Shown: positions 47,662-56,630 of the stretch, piece after piece
How the letters are laid out: each line of letters begins with the position of its first letter
How positions within the stretch are numbered: position 1 is the stretch's first letter
DNA from: Paracoccus contaminans
GTDB lineage: Bacteria; Pseudomonadota; Alphaproteobacteria; Rhodobacterales; Rhodobacteraceae
Length of the DNA: 64,000 nt
NCBI RefSeq assembly: GCF_002105555.1
Contig: NZ_CP020612.1
Span: 1,604,001 to 1,668,000 of the forward strand
Reading direction: 5' to 3'
Notes under the pieces: model-generated
Seen by the model: the letters and a program-made list of their open reading frames with translations, nothing else
What the model was told of the DNA's origin: nothing
Database searches by the model: none
Program-made: the position numbers and the translations under genes

Positions 47662-48429
47662 TTAGAGGCCGCTGCCGGCCAGCACCCCTTCGAGCACCGG
47701 GGCCAGTCGGTCGGCCCAGGCCTGCTGGCCGCCTTGGTCGGCGATCAGGTCGTTCCTTACCTCGATCAGCACATTGGGCCGGCCCTGCGCCAGGGCGTGC
47801 CGGTCGATCGAATCGCCATCCAGATGGCCGTTATAGGGCTGGTTGTCGCCCGTGACCCAACCCTGCGCCCGGCAGGCTGCCACCATCGCCGGGCCGAGCC
47901 GTTCGTCCCTGTGGGAATAGAGGATGCCCACCGCCCAGGGGCGCGGCGGGCGCCCGCGCAACTGGGGGGTGAAGCTGTGGATGGCGCAGATGGCGCGGGC
48001 CGGATGGGCCGCGGCCAGCCGCGCAAGCGCCCGATGATAGGGGCGGTGCAGCCGCTCCAGCCGCCGTTCCCGTTCGGCCGCATCCGCGTTCCGGTTGGCA
48101 GGGATCACCGTGCCGTCATAAAGCCGCATCAGCAGCGTCGGATCATCCTCGCCCCGGTTCGGGTCGATGACGAGGCGCGAAAAATCCGCCCAGACCGCCG
48201 GCGCATCCAGCCGCGCGGCCAGCGCCCGTGCGAGGCCCAGCGCGCCCACGTCATAGGCGATGTGGCGCGCCATGTCGGCAGCCGCGATGCCCAGATCGCC
48301 CCCGTTCACCCAAGGCGGAACCCGGTTGGTCGCGTGATCGCATGTCACCAGCCAGCGCGCGGGGCGCGCCTCGCCCTCGGCGGCGAAGGCAGGCGCATCG
48401 GGCGGACATGTCATGGCGTCGTCATCCAT
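47662..48429 (-). CDS. N-formylglutamate amidohydrolase family protein
   Basis: About 255 residues. VTCDHATNRVP, DVGALGLARALAARL, HSFTPQLRG, GDNQPYNG and HLDGDSIDRHALAQGRPNVLIEVRNDLI fit the N-formylglutamate amidohydrolase/HutG family, zinc enzymes that deformylate N-formylglutamate in histidine breakdown. Stand-alone members without hut genes may have another substrate. Start uncertain: ATG 48429 (MDDDAM) or ATG 48414 (MTCPPD). Convergent with nnrD and divergent from pyk. Confidence 0.85.
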   Translation of the reverse strand: MDDDAMTCPPDAPAFAAEGEARPARWLVTCDHATNRVPPWVNGGDLGIAAADMARHIAYDVGALGLARALAARLDAPAVWADFSRLVIDPNRGEDDPTLLMRLYDGTVIPANRNADAAERERRLERLHRPYHRALARLAAAHPARAICAIHSFTPQLRGRPPRPWAVGILYSHRDERLGPAMVAACRAQGWVTGDNQPYNGHLDGDSIDRHALAQGRPNVLIEVRNDLIADQGGQQAWADRLAPVLEGVLAGSGL

Positions 48430-48447
48430 TGCGGGGATGTTTATAAT
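48419..48447 (+). promoter_or_regulatory. Candidate pyk promoter
   Basis: A perfect TATAAT is at 48442-48447, about 100 nt before pyk. The -35 at 17-nt spacing is poor (TCGTCA). A perfect -10 is rare in this GC-rich setting. It overlaps the 5' end of the divergent amidohydrolase gene. Confidence 0.35.
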
Positions 48448-48545
48448 GCCCAGCCTGTGCCGGCGCCAGTTGCCCCCGCCTGCCGGATGCCGTTTAACGA
48501 TAGCGCAAACAGTGGCCATCAGCAGGCCCAGGGAACGAGGTTCGG

Positions 48546-49994
48546 ATGAGACGGCACCGCAATGTCAAGATCGTGGCGACGCTCGGCCCCGCATCGTCCG
48601 ATATCGGGGTGATCCGGGCGTTGTTCCATGCCGGCGCGGATGTGTTCCGGCTGAACATGAGCCATGGCACCCAGGCCGAACAGAAGGCGCGCTATGACAT
48701 CATCCGCGCGGTCGAGGCAGAGGCCGGCCGCCCGATCGGCATCCTGGCCGACCTGCAGGGGCCCAAGCTGCGGGTGGGCGTCTTTGCGGCCGGCCCGCAC
48801 GAGCTGGCGGCGGGCGAGCGGTTCCGCTTTGATCTCGACCCGGCTGCGGGGGACGGGCAGCGCGTGCAGCTGCCGCACCCGGAAATCTTTGCCGCGCTCG
48901 AGCCGGGCGCGCGGCTGATGGTCAATGACGGCAAGATCCACCTACGGGTCGAATCCTGCGGGACCGGTTTCGCCGACTGCGTGGTGACGACCGGCGGGAT
49001 CATTTCCGATCGCAAGGGCGTGAACGTGCCCGACGTGGTGCTGCCGCTGGCGGCGCTGTCGGACAAGGACCGCGCCGATCTCGAATTCGCCTGCGCGCTG
49101 GGGGTGGACTGGCTGGCCCTGTCCTTCGTCCAGCGCCCCGAGGATGTGGACGAGGCCCGCGCCCTGGCGCGCGGTCGCGCCGCGATCCTGTCCAAGATCG
49201 AGAAGCCCGCGGCCGTGGAACGCTTTGCCGACATCCTGGCGGTGTCGGACGGGATCATGGTCGCCCGCGGCGATCTGGGGGTGGAGCTGCCCGTCCATTC
49301 GGTCCCCCCGATCCAGAAGCGGCTGGTCCGCGCCTGCCGGCATTCGGCCAAGCCGGTGATCGTGGCGACCCAGATGCTGGAATCGATGATCGAAAGCCCG
49401 ATGCCCACGCGGGCCGAGGTGTCGGACGTGGCGACCGCCATCTACGAGGGCGCGGATGCGGTCATGCTGTCGGCCGAATCCGCCGCCGGGCGCTATCCGG
49501 TCGAGGCGGTGGCCACGATGGACAGCGTCGCCCGGTCGGTCGAGAGCGATCCGGTCTATCGCGAGGTCATCGACAGTTCGCGCAACATCGCCAACCGCAG
49601 CACGGTGGCCGATTCGATCGCCCTGGCCGGGCGCGAGATCGCCGAGACGACCGATGTCGCGGCGATCTGCGCCTATACCCAATCCTCGATGACCGTGCGC
49701 CTGGTGGCACGCGAACGCCCGCGCGTGCCGATCATCGCGATGACTTCGGAACCGCAGGTCCTGCGGCAGATGTGCCTGATCTGGGGGGCGCACTGCGTCC
49801 TGACCCCGGTACTGGAACGGTTCAAGCAGGCGGTCGTCAACGCCGCCCATGCCGCGGTCGAGTTCGATTTCGCCGATGCGCGGCAGAAGATCATCGTCAT
49901 GGCCGGGGTTCCCTTCAACACCGCGGGATCGACCAACATTCTTCGTGTCGCTTCCTGTGACGAGCAGTTGCTTTCCCGGACCGACCCGGAATAA
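48546..49994 (+). CDS. pyk: Pyruvate kinase
   Basis: 482 residues. It converts phosphoenolpyruvate and ADP to pyruvate and ATP. VKIVATLGPASSD is the N-terminal barrel start, RLNMSHG holds the substrate Arg/Asn, and ILADLQGPKLRVG follows. The catalytic Lys is in AILSKIEKPAAVE, the metal-binding Glu/Asp in MVARGDLGVELP, and KPVIVATQMLESMI is conserved. A C-terminal allosteric-type domain is present. Full length. It is preceded by AGGGAACGAGG. Confidence 0.96.
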   Translation: MRRHRNVKIVATLGPASSDIGVIRALFHAGADVFRLNMSHGTQAEQKARYDIIRAVEAEAGRPIGILADLQGPKLRVGVFAAGPHELAAGERFRFDLDPAAGDGQRVQLPHPEIFAALEPGARLMVNDGKIHLRVESCGTGFADCVVTTGGIISDRKGVNVPDVVLPLAALSDKDRADLEFACALGVDWLALSFVQRPEDVDEARALARGRAAILSKIEKPAAVERFADILAVSDGIMVARGDLGVELPVHSVPPIQKRLVRACRHSAKPVIVATQMLESMIESPMPTRAEVSDVATAIYEGADAVMLSAESAAGRYPVEAVATMDSVARSVESDPVYREVIDSSRNIANRSTVADSIALAGREIAETTDVAAICAYTQSSMTVRLVARERPRVPIIAMTSEPQVLRQMCLIWGAHCVLTPVLERFKQAVVNAAHAAVEFDFADARQKIIVMAGVPFNTAGSTNILRVASCDEQLLSRTDPE

Positions 49995-50026
49995 GCCCGC
50001 GCCGACGAACAGCTCAAGGCGATCCC

Positions 50027-50251
50027 ATGTCCGACATCCTGATCCTTGCCGGCACCGCGCTGATGGCGCTGTCGGTCATCCTGGCGATCGCTGCGCTTGC
50101 CCGGACCGAGCCGCCGCGCGCTGCGGCGATCGCCTTTGTCTTCGGGCTGGGCGCGCTGATCGCCGGCGCGTTCCTGGACCCGACGCCCTTCCGGGTGCAG
50201 GATCTGGGCCTGGCCTGGCAGCGGCTGCTGGCGGGCGAGATCCGGGTCTGA
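50027..50251 (+). CDS. Small membrane protein of unknown function
   Basis: 74 residues with two hydrophobic helices (about 4-25 and 33-50) separated by ARTEPPRA, and a short polar end (QDLGLAWQRLLAGEIRV). Not recognised beyond that. It lies 32 nt after pyk on the same strand and may be co-transcribed with it. Confidence 0.6.
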   Translation: MSDILILAGTALMALSVILAIAALARTEPPRAAAIAFVFGLGALIAGAFLDPTPFRVQDLGLAWQRLLAGEIRV

Positions 50252-50264
50252 CCGGCCGCTGCCC

Positions 50265-50293
50265 TTGCCTTCGGGCGGCCAGGGCGCTATCAG
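50265..50293 (+). promoter_or_regulatory. Candidate promoter of rpmI-rplT
   Basis: TTGCCT (50265-50270), a 17-nt spacer, then TATCAG (50288-50293). A transcript would carry a leader of about 70 nt before rpmI, enough room for L20 feedback, although I see no clear L20-site structure. Confidence 0.4.
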
Positions 50294-50368
50294 GCGCGCT
50301 TCCAACCCCCGTGCGGCCGGCCCGATGGCATTGCCGAGTCGCACGTTCACTCTGACGAGGAGACGAAA

Positions 50369-50569
50369 ATGCCGAAGATGAAGACCAAGTCGGCCGCCAA
50401 GAAGCGGTTCTCGATGACGGCGTCGGGCAAGGTCAAGGCCGGCCCGGCCGGCAAGCGCCACGGCATGATCAAGCGCTCGACGAAATTCATCCGCGACGTG
50501 ACGGGGACGATGATCCTGTCCGATGCGGACGCGAAGATCGTCAAGAAATACATGCCCTACAATCGCTGA
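50369..50569 (+). CDS. rpmI: 50S ribosomal protein L35
   Basis: 66 residues, basic: [25 protein letters not shown] at the N-terminus and KKYMPYNR at the end are classic for bL35. A GAGGAG site precedes it. It lies 15 nt before rplT; infC is not adjacent here, unlike the usual infC-rpmI-rplT order. Confidence 0.97.
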   Translation: MPKMKTKSAAKKRFSMTASGKVKAGPAGKRHGMIKRSTKFIRDVTGTMILSDADAKIVKKYMPYNR

Positions 50570-50584
50570 TCGAGGAACCGAACG

Positions 50585-50965
50585 ATGTCCCGAGTGAAAT
50601 CCGGCAAGGTCACGCACGCCCGCCACAAGAAGGTCCTCGACGCCGCCAAGGGCTATTACGGCAACCGCTCGCGCAATTTCCGCACGGCGACCCAAGCGGT
50701 CGACAAGGCCAACCAGTATGCCACGCGCGACCGCAAGGTGCGCAAGCGCAACTTCCGCGCGCTGTGGATCGCGCGCATCAATGCCGCCGTGCGCGCGGTT
50801 GATGCCGAGATGACCTATTCGCGCTTCATCGCCGCGCTGGGCCGGGCGGGGATCGAGGTGGACCGCAAGGTGCTGGCGGACCTGGCCGTGCATGAACCCG
50901 AAGCCTTTGCCGCCGTGGTCGCGCAGGCGCGCGCCGCCGCCGGCACCGTTGCCGCTGCCGCCTGA
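50585..50965 (+). CDS. rplT: 50S ribosomal protein L20
   Basis: 126 residues: [50 protein letters not shown] and [24 protein letters not shown] are canonical bL20. It binds 23S rRNA early in assembly and represses its own operon in other bacteria. The end is an Ala-rich extension ([14 protein letters not shown]), a few residues longer than usual. An intrinsic terminator follows. Confidence 0.97.
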   Translation: MSRVKSGKVTHARHKKVLDAAKGYYGNRSRNFRTATQAVDKANQYATRDRKVRKRNFRALWIARINAAVRAVDAEMTYSRFIAALGRAGIEVDRKVLADLAVHEPEAFAAVVAQARAAAGTVAAAA

Positions 50966-50990
50966 TCGCGCAGCCTGCTTTTTCTGCCGA

Positions 50991-51018
50991 CCCGCGCTGT
51001 CGCCAGCGCGGGTTTTTT
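50991..51018 (+). terminator. Intrinsic terminator after rplT
   Basis: CCCGCGCTG (50991-50999) pairs with CAGCGCGGG (51004-51012), 9 bp with a 4-nt loop, followed at once by six T (51013-51018). The cleanest intrinsic terminator in the window. Confidence 0.92.
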
Positions 51019-51118
51019 CGTGACCGAGCGGGAAAACGACCGCTTTTGCAGGCAGGGCCGTTCTGTTCGGCCGCGCCGGCTGCTAATCCTGCGTCATCGC
51101 AGCAGGACGGAGAGCGCA

Positions 51119-52213
51119 ATGGGCAGGATCATCGCCGGTCTGGCAAGGGAACGGGCGATCGTCGTCGTTCTGCTGACGCTGGCCCTGTTCCGTTCGCCGC
51201 TGTCGGCCATGCTGCCGGTCTCGGGCGCGGCGGGGGCCTTGCCCTTCCTGTGGCTGTTCGCCGTCATGATCTGGGGCGCATCGGCGGTCGTTCACCATGC
51301 CGAGGCGCTGGCCGAGCGTCTGGGCGAGCCGTTCGGCACGCTGATCCTGACGCTGTCTGTCGTCGGGATCGAGGCGGCGCTGATCGTCGCCGTCATGCTG
51401 TCGGGGGACGGACAGCCGACGCTCGCGCGCGATACGATGTTCGCGGTGCTGATGATCGTGCTGAACGGCCTTGTCGGCGTGGCGCTGCTGCTGGGCGCGC
51501 TGCGCTTTGGCGAGCAGAGCTACAACCTGTCAGGGGCGGGCGCCTTCCTGTCGGTTCTGGTGCCGCTGGCCGTCTTTTCGCTGGTGCTGCCGGCCTATAC
51601 CAGTTCGAGCTTCACGCCCACCTTCACCGAGTTCCAGTCGCTCTTCTTTCTGGTGGTTACGCTGGCGCTCTATCTGGTGTTCCTGTTCATCCAGGTTTCG
51701 CGCCATCGCGGCTTTTTCATCGAGCCGGAGGAGCCGCCGGTCGAGCCCCGGCATGCCCATTATCGCACCTGGGGGCATGTCGTGCTGCTGCTGGCGACGC
51801 TGATCCCGATCGTGCTGCTGTCCAAGACGCTGTCGACGCTGGTGCAGGGGGGGATCGCGGCGGCGGGCCTGCCCACGGCGCTGGGCGGGGTCATCATCGC
51901 CACCATCGTCCTGGCGGCCGAGGGGATGAGCGCGGTGCGCGCGGCGCTGCGCAACCGCCTGCAGCGGTCGGTCAACCTGCTGCTGGGGGCGGCGTTGTCC
52001 ACCATCGGGATGACCGTTCCCGCGGTGCTGCTGATCGGGATGCTGACCGACCGGCCGGTGGTGCTGGGCCTGGGGCCGGCGAACCAGATCATCCTCGCGC
52101 TGTCGCTGCTGACGGCGGTGCAGACCTTCGGCGCGCGGCGCACCAATGTGCTGCACGGTTCGGTCCATCTGGTGCTGTTCCTGGCCTATGTCGCGCTGAT
52201 CTTTGCACCCTGA
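51119..52213 (+). CDS. Calcium/proton antiporter (ChaA-like)
   Basis: 364-residue cation antiporter of the CaCA family with about eleven helices. The two acidic helix motifs are GTLILTLSVVGIEAALIVAVMLSG and TALGGVIIATIVLAAEGMSAVRAALRN, which resemble ChaA. A hydrophilic acidic/His loop (EPEEPPVEPRHAHYR) separates the halves. It exchanges Ca2+ or Na+/K+ for protons across the inner membrane. The ATG at 51119 follows GGACGGAGAG. It stands alone after the rplT terminator. Confidence 0.87.
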   Translation: MGRIIAGLARERAIVVVLLTLALFRSPLSAMLPVSGAAGALPFLWLFAVMIWGASAVVHHAEALAERLGEPFGTLILTLSVVGIEAALIVAVMLSGDGQPTLARDTMFAVLMIVLNGLVGVALLLGALRFGEQSYNLSGAGAFLSVLVPLAVFSLVLPAYTSSSFTPTFTEFQSLFFLVVTLALYLVFLFIQVSRHRGFFIEPEEPPVEPRHAHYRTWGHVVLLLATLIPIVLLSKTLSTLVQGGIAAAGLPTALGGVIIATIVLAAEGMSAVRAALRNRLQRSVNLLLGAALSTIGMTVPAVLLIGMLTDRPVVLGLGPANQIILALSLLTAVQTFGARRTNVLHGSVHLVLFLAYVALIFAP

Positions 52214-52285
52214 GGGCGGGGCCGGGGCTTTTGCGCCGCCGCGCCAGCGTGCTAAGGCTGCGCGCGCATGTTCCCGAGGGCCGCG

Positions 52286-53368
52286 ATGACCGACACCGAC
52301 ACCCTGCGCCAGACCTGGCTTTCCCGCGTGGCCCAGGCCGAAGGCGCCCCCGCGCTTGAGGAGGTGCGGCTGGCCGCCCTGGGCAAGAAGGGCGAGATCA
52401 GCGCCCTGATGAAGGAACTGGGCCGCATGACGCCCGAGGAACGCCAGACCCGCGGCGCCGCCCTCAACCGCCTGCGCGACGAGATCGACACCGCCCTGCG
52501 CGCCCGCAAGACCGCGCTGGAGGATGCCGAGCTGGACGCGCGCCTGGCCGGCGAATGGCTGGACGTGACGCTGCCGGGCCGCCCGCGCCCGGCCGGCACC
52601 ATCCACCCGGTCAGCCAGGTGATGGACGAGGTGACGGCGATCTTCGCCGACATGGGTTTCGCGGTCGCCGAAGGGCCGCAGGTCGAAAGCGACTGGTTCA
52701 ACTTTGACGCGCTGAACATCCCGCCCGAACACCCCGCCCGGCAGGAGCACGACACCTTCTTCATGGCCCGTGCCGCAGGCGACGACCGCCCGCCGCACGT
52801 CCTGCGCACCCACACCTCGCCCGTCCAGATCCGCGCCATGCAGGCGCAGGGCGCGCCCATCCGCATCATCGCGCCGGGCCGGGTCTATCGCATGGACATG
52901 GACCAGACGCACACGCCGATGTTCCACCAGGTCGAGGGGCTGGCCATCGGCAAGGACATCTCGATGGCGAACCTGAAATGGACGCTGGAGGAGTTCTGCC
53001 GCGCCTTCTTCGAGGTGCCGAGCGTCGAGCTGCGCTTCCGCGCCTCGCACTTCCCCTTCACCGAGCCGTCCGCCGAGGTCGACATCCGCTGCGACTGGTC
53101 CGGCGGCCAGCTGAAGATCGGCGAGGGGGAGAGCTGGCTGGAGATTCTAGGGTCCGGCATGGTGCATCCCAAGGTGCTGGCCGCGGCGGGTGTTGATCCG
53201 GCGGAATGGCAGGGCTTTGCGTTCGGCATGGGGATCGACCGTATCGCGATGCTGAAATACGGCATCCCGGACCTGCGGGCGTTTTTTGAGAGCGATCTGC
53301 GGTGGTTGCGGCACTATGGGTTCGCGGCGGGGGATGTGCCGTCGGTGAGCGGGGGGTTGAGTCGGTGA
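52286..53368 (+). CDS. pheS: Phenylalanine-tRNA ligase alpha subunit
   Basis: 360-residue catalytic subunit of the (alpha-beta)2 synthetase. An N-terminal coiled coil is followed by the class II core: [25 protein letters not shown], motif 2 around [23 protein letters not shown], and motif 3 [14 protein letters not shown]. The ATG at 52286 sits behind GAGGG. The last 25 or so codons favour G-ending and TTG codons more than the rest. Its TGA overlaps the GTG start of the next, foreign-looking gene (GTGA, 53365-53368). Confidence 0.96.
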   Translation: MTDTDTLRQTWLSRVAQAEGAPALEEVRLAALGKKGEISALMKELGRMTPEERQTRGAALNRLRDEIDTALRARKTALEDAELDARLAGEWLDVTLPGRPRPAGTIHPVSQVMDEVTAIFADMGFAVAEGPQVESDWFNFDALNIPPEHPARQEHDTFFMARAAGDDRPPHVLRTHTSPVQIRAMQAQGAPIRIIAPGRVYRMDMDQTHTPMFHQVEGLAIGKDISMANLKWTLEEFCRAFFEVPSVELRFRASHFPFTEPSAEVDIRCDWSGGQLKIGEGESWLEILGSGMVHPKVLAAAGVDPAEWQGFAFGMGIDRIAMLKYGIPDLRAFFESDLRWLRHYGFAAGDVPSVSGGLSR

Positions 53369-53922
53369 GTCACTCCTCCGATTCGCTAATCGGCATTCTG
53401 CTGCTCCCGTTTTTCACCGCTGTCGGCGGCGTAGGCTATCTCGTTTTCTCTTCGGCTAAGTCAGTAGGACTGCGGCATCTGTTAGCAGTTGTGCTTGGGG
53501 CGCCTCTCCTTATGACGTCAGTGTTTCTAATCGTTGCTGCGCGGAACGGCACTATATCCAGAATGCCCAATTACCATTCGCTCCTGATGGCTTGCGCTTC
53601 ATTTGCTGGAGCGGCGATAGCTCCGCTAATTGTTGGCGGCGTTTTGGGGCGACTGCTTGCACGTTCAAGGGCGAGTGGCCAGGTTTTCGGCACGATAGTG
53701 GGTGCTGCACTTATCATTTTTGGCGGGGCCAGATTTGCCGGAAATGTTGAATTGTTAGGGGCAGTTGGCGCCATACTCGTTTCGATTCCGTTTCTGGTAG
53801 TCCTCCGCCATCGGCGAGACACAATGCCTCCAGACTATGGAGCATGTGCAGAAAATAGGTTCGTTGCTTTCGGCAATAATATTCCCGCGGCAAGGTTTAT
53901 TCGAGGGATGCTAAAAAAATGA
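53365..53922 (+). CDS. Unrecognised membrane protein gene inserted between pheS and pheT
   Basis: About 185 residues, not recognised. Probably five membrane helices (about 7-27, 38-58, 70-95, 103-118 and 122-140), then a hydrophilic tail that ends GMLKK. Hand counts of four 60-nt stretches give roughly 43-58% GC, against about 75% in a comparable stretch of pheS. It uses codons rare in the neighbours (TTA, ATA, CTA). The start is GTG at 53365, overlapping the pheS stop; its TGA overlaps the pheT ATG (53919-53922). It is probably acquired sequence kept in frame with the operon. Function unknown. Confidence 0.7.
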   Translation: MSHSSDSLIGILLLPFFTAVGGVGYLVFSSAKSVGLRHLLAVVLGAPLLMTSVFLIVAARNGTISRMPNYHSLLMACASFAGAAIAPLIVGGVLGRLLARSRASGQVFGTIVGAALIIFGGARFAGNVELLGAVGAILVSIPFLVVLRHRRDTMPPDYGACAENRFVAFGNNIPAARFIRGMLKK

Positions 53923-56324
53923 AACTCACCCTCTCTTGGCTCCGTGACCACCTCGACACCACGGCCTCCGTCGCCGAGATCGCCGACGCGCTGACGGACC
54001 TCGGGCTCGAGGTCGAGGACATCCACGACCCCGCCGCCGCGCTGCAATCCTTCACCATCGCGCGGATCGAACACGCGCAGCCGCACCCCGACGCCGACCG
54101 ACTGCGGGTGCTGCGCGTCGCCACGGACGAAGGCGAGAAGCAGATCGTCTGCGGCGCGCCCAACGCCCGCGCCGGGCTGATCGGCGTGCTCGCCAAGCCG
54201 GGCGACTATGTCCCCGGCATCGACACCACGCTGGGCGTCGGCAAGATCCGCGGGATCGAGAGCCACGGGATGATGGCCTCGGAACGCGAACTCATGCTGT
54301 CCGACGAACATGACGGCATCATCGAGCTGCCCTCGGGACAGGTCGGTCAGCGTTTCGTGGACTGGCTGGCCCAGAACGCGCCGGACAGGATCGACCCCGT
54401 GATCGAGATCAAGATCACCCCCAACCGCCCCGACGCGCTGGGCATTCGCGGCATCGCCCGCGATCTGGCGGCGCGGGGCCTTGGCACGTTGAAGCCGCTG
54501 GGGATCGTGCCTGTCGCGGGCAGCTTTGACAGCCCCATCGCCGTCACCATCGCCCCCGATGTGCTGGACCGTGCCCCGCATTTCACCGGCCGGCTGATCC
54601 GCGGCGTGACGAACGGGCCGTCGCCCGAATGGCTGCAACGGCGGCTGCGGGCCATCGGGCTGCGGCCGATTTCCGCGCTGGTCGATATCACCAACCTGTT
54701 CACCTATGACCTGAACCGCCCCCTGCATGTCTTTGACGCGGGCAAGGTCGCGGGCGATCTGGTGGTGCGCGGCGCGGCGGCGGGCGAAAGCCTGCTGGCG
54801 CTGGACGGGCGGGCCTATGCGCTGCGCCCCGGCGATCTGGTGATCGCGGACGCGGGCGGCCCGGAAAGCCTGGCCGGGATCATGGGGGGCGAGGCCTCGG
54901 GCGTGACCGAGGCGACGACCGACGTGTTCCTTGAAAGCGCGTTCTGGCAGCCCATCGGCATCGCCGCGACGGGCCGGGCGCTCAAGATCAACAGCGATGC
55001 GCGCTATCGCTTTGAACGCGGCGTGGACCCGGCCTTTACCCGCGACGGGCTGGAACTGGCGACGCGCATGATCCTTGATCTGTGCGGGGGCGAGGCGAGC
55101 CGCGTGGTCGAGGCGGGCGCCGCCCCCGATCATGCCCGCGCCTATCGGCTCGACCCGGCGCGCACGCAGAGCCTCGTCGGCATGGACATCCCCGAGGCCG
55201 ATCAACGCGCCACGCTGGAAAAGCTGGGCTTTGTCATGGACGGCGACATGGCGCAGGTGCCGTCCTGGCGCCCCGACGTGCAAGGCGAGGCCGACCTGAT
55301 CGAGGAGATCGCCCGCATCGCCAGCCTGACGAGGCTGGAGGGCAAGCCCCTGCCGCGCCCCGCGCCGGGCGTGCCCGCCCCCGTCCTGACGCCGCAGCAG
55401 CGGCGCATGGGCGCCGCGCGGCGCATGGCGGCGGCGCTGGGTTACAATGAATGCGTCACCTACAGCTTCATCGACGCGGCCTCGGCTGCGCTGTTCGGCG
55501 GCGGGTCTGACGCGGTGCGGATCGAGAACCCGATCAGCAGCGAGATGAGCCATCTGCGCCCCGACCTGCTGCCCGGCCTGCTGGCCGCGGCGGCGCGCAA
55601 CCAGGCGCGCGGCTTCATGGACCTTGCCCTGTTCGAGATCGGCCCCGTCTTTACCGGGGGCGAGCCGGGCGAGCAGGCGGTCCGCCTGTCTGCCCTGCTG
55701 GTGGGCGCCAGCGCCCCCCGCGATCCCCATGCCAGCCGCCGGCCGGTCGATCCTTATGACGCCAAGGCCGATGCCGAGGCGATCCTGGCCGCCATTGGCG
55801 CGCCCGCACGGGTGCAGATCGACCGCCGGCTCGACGGCTGGTGGCATCCTGGCCGCGCGGGCAATATCCAGCTTGGCCCCAACCGCCTGGCGACCTTCGG
55901 CGAGCTTCACCCCCGCATCCTGCGGGCGATGAACGTCAAGGGCCCGGCCGTGGCGCTGAGCGTTCATGTCGCCGATATCCCGCTGCCCAAGGCCAGGGTG
56001 CCGACCCGCCCGGCCCTGATGGCCAGCGACCTGCAGCCGGTCGACCGCGACTTTGCATTCGTGGTGGACGATCAGGTCGAGGCCGCGGTCATCGTCAACG
56101 CCGCGCAGGGGGCGGACAAGGCCCTGATCGCCGGCGTCACGGTTTTTGACGAGTTCCGCGGCGAGCGGGCCGCTGCCCAGATGGGACCGGGGCGCAAGTC
56201 GGTGGCGATCACCGTGCGGTTGCAACCCCGCGAGCGGACCCTGACCGAGACAGAGATCGAGGCGGTCGCGGCCCGTATCGTGGACAAGGTGAGCAAGGCT
56301 TCGGGCGGATCGCTGCGGGGCTGA
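53919..56324 (+). CDS. pheT: Phenylalanine-tRNA ligase beta subunit
   Basis: 801 residues: N-terminal tRNA-binding OB domain (about 40-150, IEHAQPHPDADRLRVLRVATD and CGAPNARAGLIGVLAKPG), B3/4 editing domain, B5 domain, a class II-like core, and the C-terminal anticodon-binding FDX-ACB domain (RDFAFVVDDQVEAA and QPRERTLTETEIEAV). It pairs with PheS and edits mischarged Tyr-tRNA. The first 20-40 codons use CTC for Leu repeatedly, unlike the CTG-rich remainder. Overlaps the inserted gene by ATGA. Confidence 0.96.
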   Translation: MKLTLSWLRDHLDTTASVAEIADALTDLGLEVEDIHDPAAALQSFTIARIEHAQPHPDADRLRVLRVATDEGEKQIVCGAPNARAGLIGVLAKPGDYVPGIDTTLGVGKIRGIESHGMMASERELMLSDEHDGIIELPSGQVGQRFVDWLAQNAPDRIDPVIEIKITPNRPDALGIRGIARDLAARGLGTLKPLGIVPVAGSFDSPIAVTIAPDVLDRAPHFTGRLIRGVTNGPSPEWLQRRLRAIGLRPISALVDITNLFTYDLNRPLHVFDAGKVAGDLVVRGAAAGESLLALDGRAYALRPGDLVIADAGGPESLAGIMGGEASGVTEATTDVFLESAFWQPIGIAATGRALKINSDARYRFERGVDPAFTRDGLELATRMILDLCGGEASRVVEAGAAPDHARAYRLDPARTQSLVGMDIPEADQRATLEKLGFVMDGDMAQVPSWRPDVQGEADLIEEIARIASLTRLEGKPLPRPAPGVPAPVLTPQQRRMGAARRMAAALGYNECVTYSFIDAASAALFGGGSDAVRIENPISSEMSHLRPDLLPGLLAAAARNQARGFMDLALFEIGPVFTGGEPGEQAVRLSALLVGASAPRDPHASRRPVDPYDAKADAEAILAAIGAPARVQIDRRLDGWWHPGRAGNIQLGPNRLATFGELHPRILRAMNVKGPAVALSVHVADIPLPKARVPTRPALMASDLQPVDRDFAFVVDDQVEAAVIVNAAQGADKALIAGVTVFDEFRGERAAAQMGPGRKSVAITVRLQPRERTLTETEIEAVAARIVDKVSKASGGSLRG

Positions 56325-56630
56325 GCGGGCGCGCGTCCCCGCTGGGCGGCCTGCCTGCCTGCACGCTGGGCCGCCTTGCCCTGTCCTGTCCCGCCCAGCC
56401 ATCAGGGTGGGGGCGGCTGCGCGCACCCTGATGGGCGGGGCGGCGACCCTTGCGGAAAACATGGGCCGCGGCCTTCATGGAACTGGATTGACGAACGGCC
56501 CCCCGCTAGGATCACCCGTGCGGGTCCGCCGCGGATTGCTGCCTGCCCAAGGCCCCGGCGGTTCCAGCAAGATGTTTGTCCTGCCGCGGCAGACGATCCT
56601 GATTTCGTTTGTTTTATTCATCGGGGTAAG
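56325..56630 (+). other. Gap after pheT with an 11-bp palindrome
   Basis: 306 nt without a gene. CCATCAGGGTG (56399-56409) and CACCCTGATGG (56424-56434) form a perfect 11-bp stem with a 14-nt loop, 75 nt after the pheT stop; no T run follows. It may end the phe operon or bind a regulator. Nearer the next gene the sequence turns AT-rich (56600-56625), where its promoter and the GGGGTAAG ribosome site lie. Confidence 0.5.

Noticed and set aside
56488..56512. TTGACG and TAGGAT as promoter of the GGDEF-EAL gene
   Set aside because: The spacer is only 13 nt, too short for a sigma-70 promoter.
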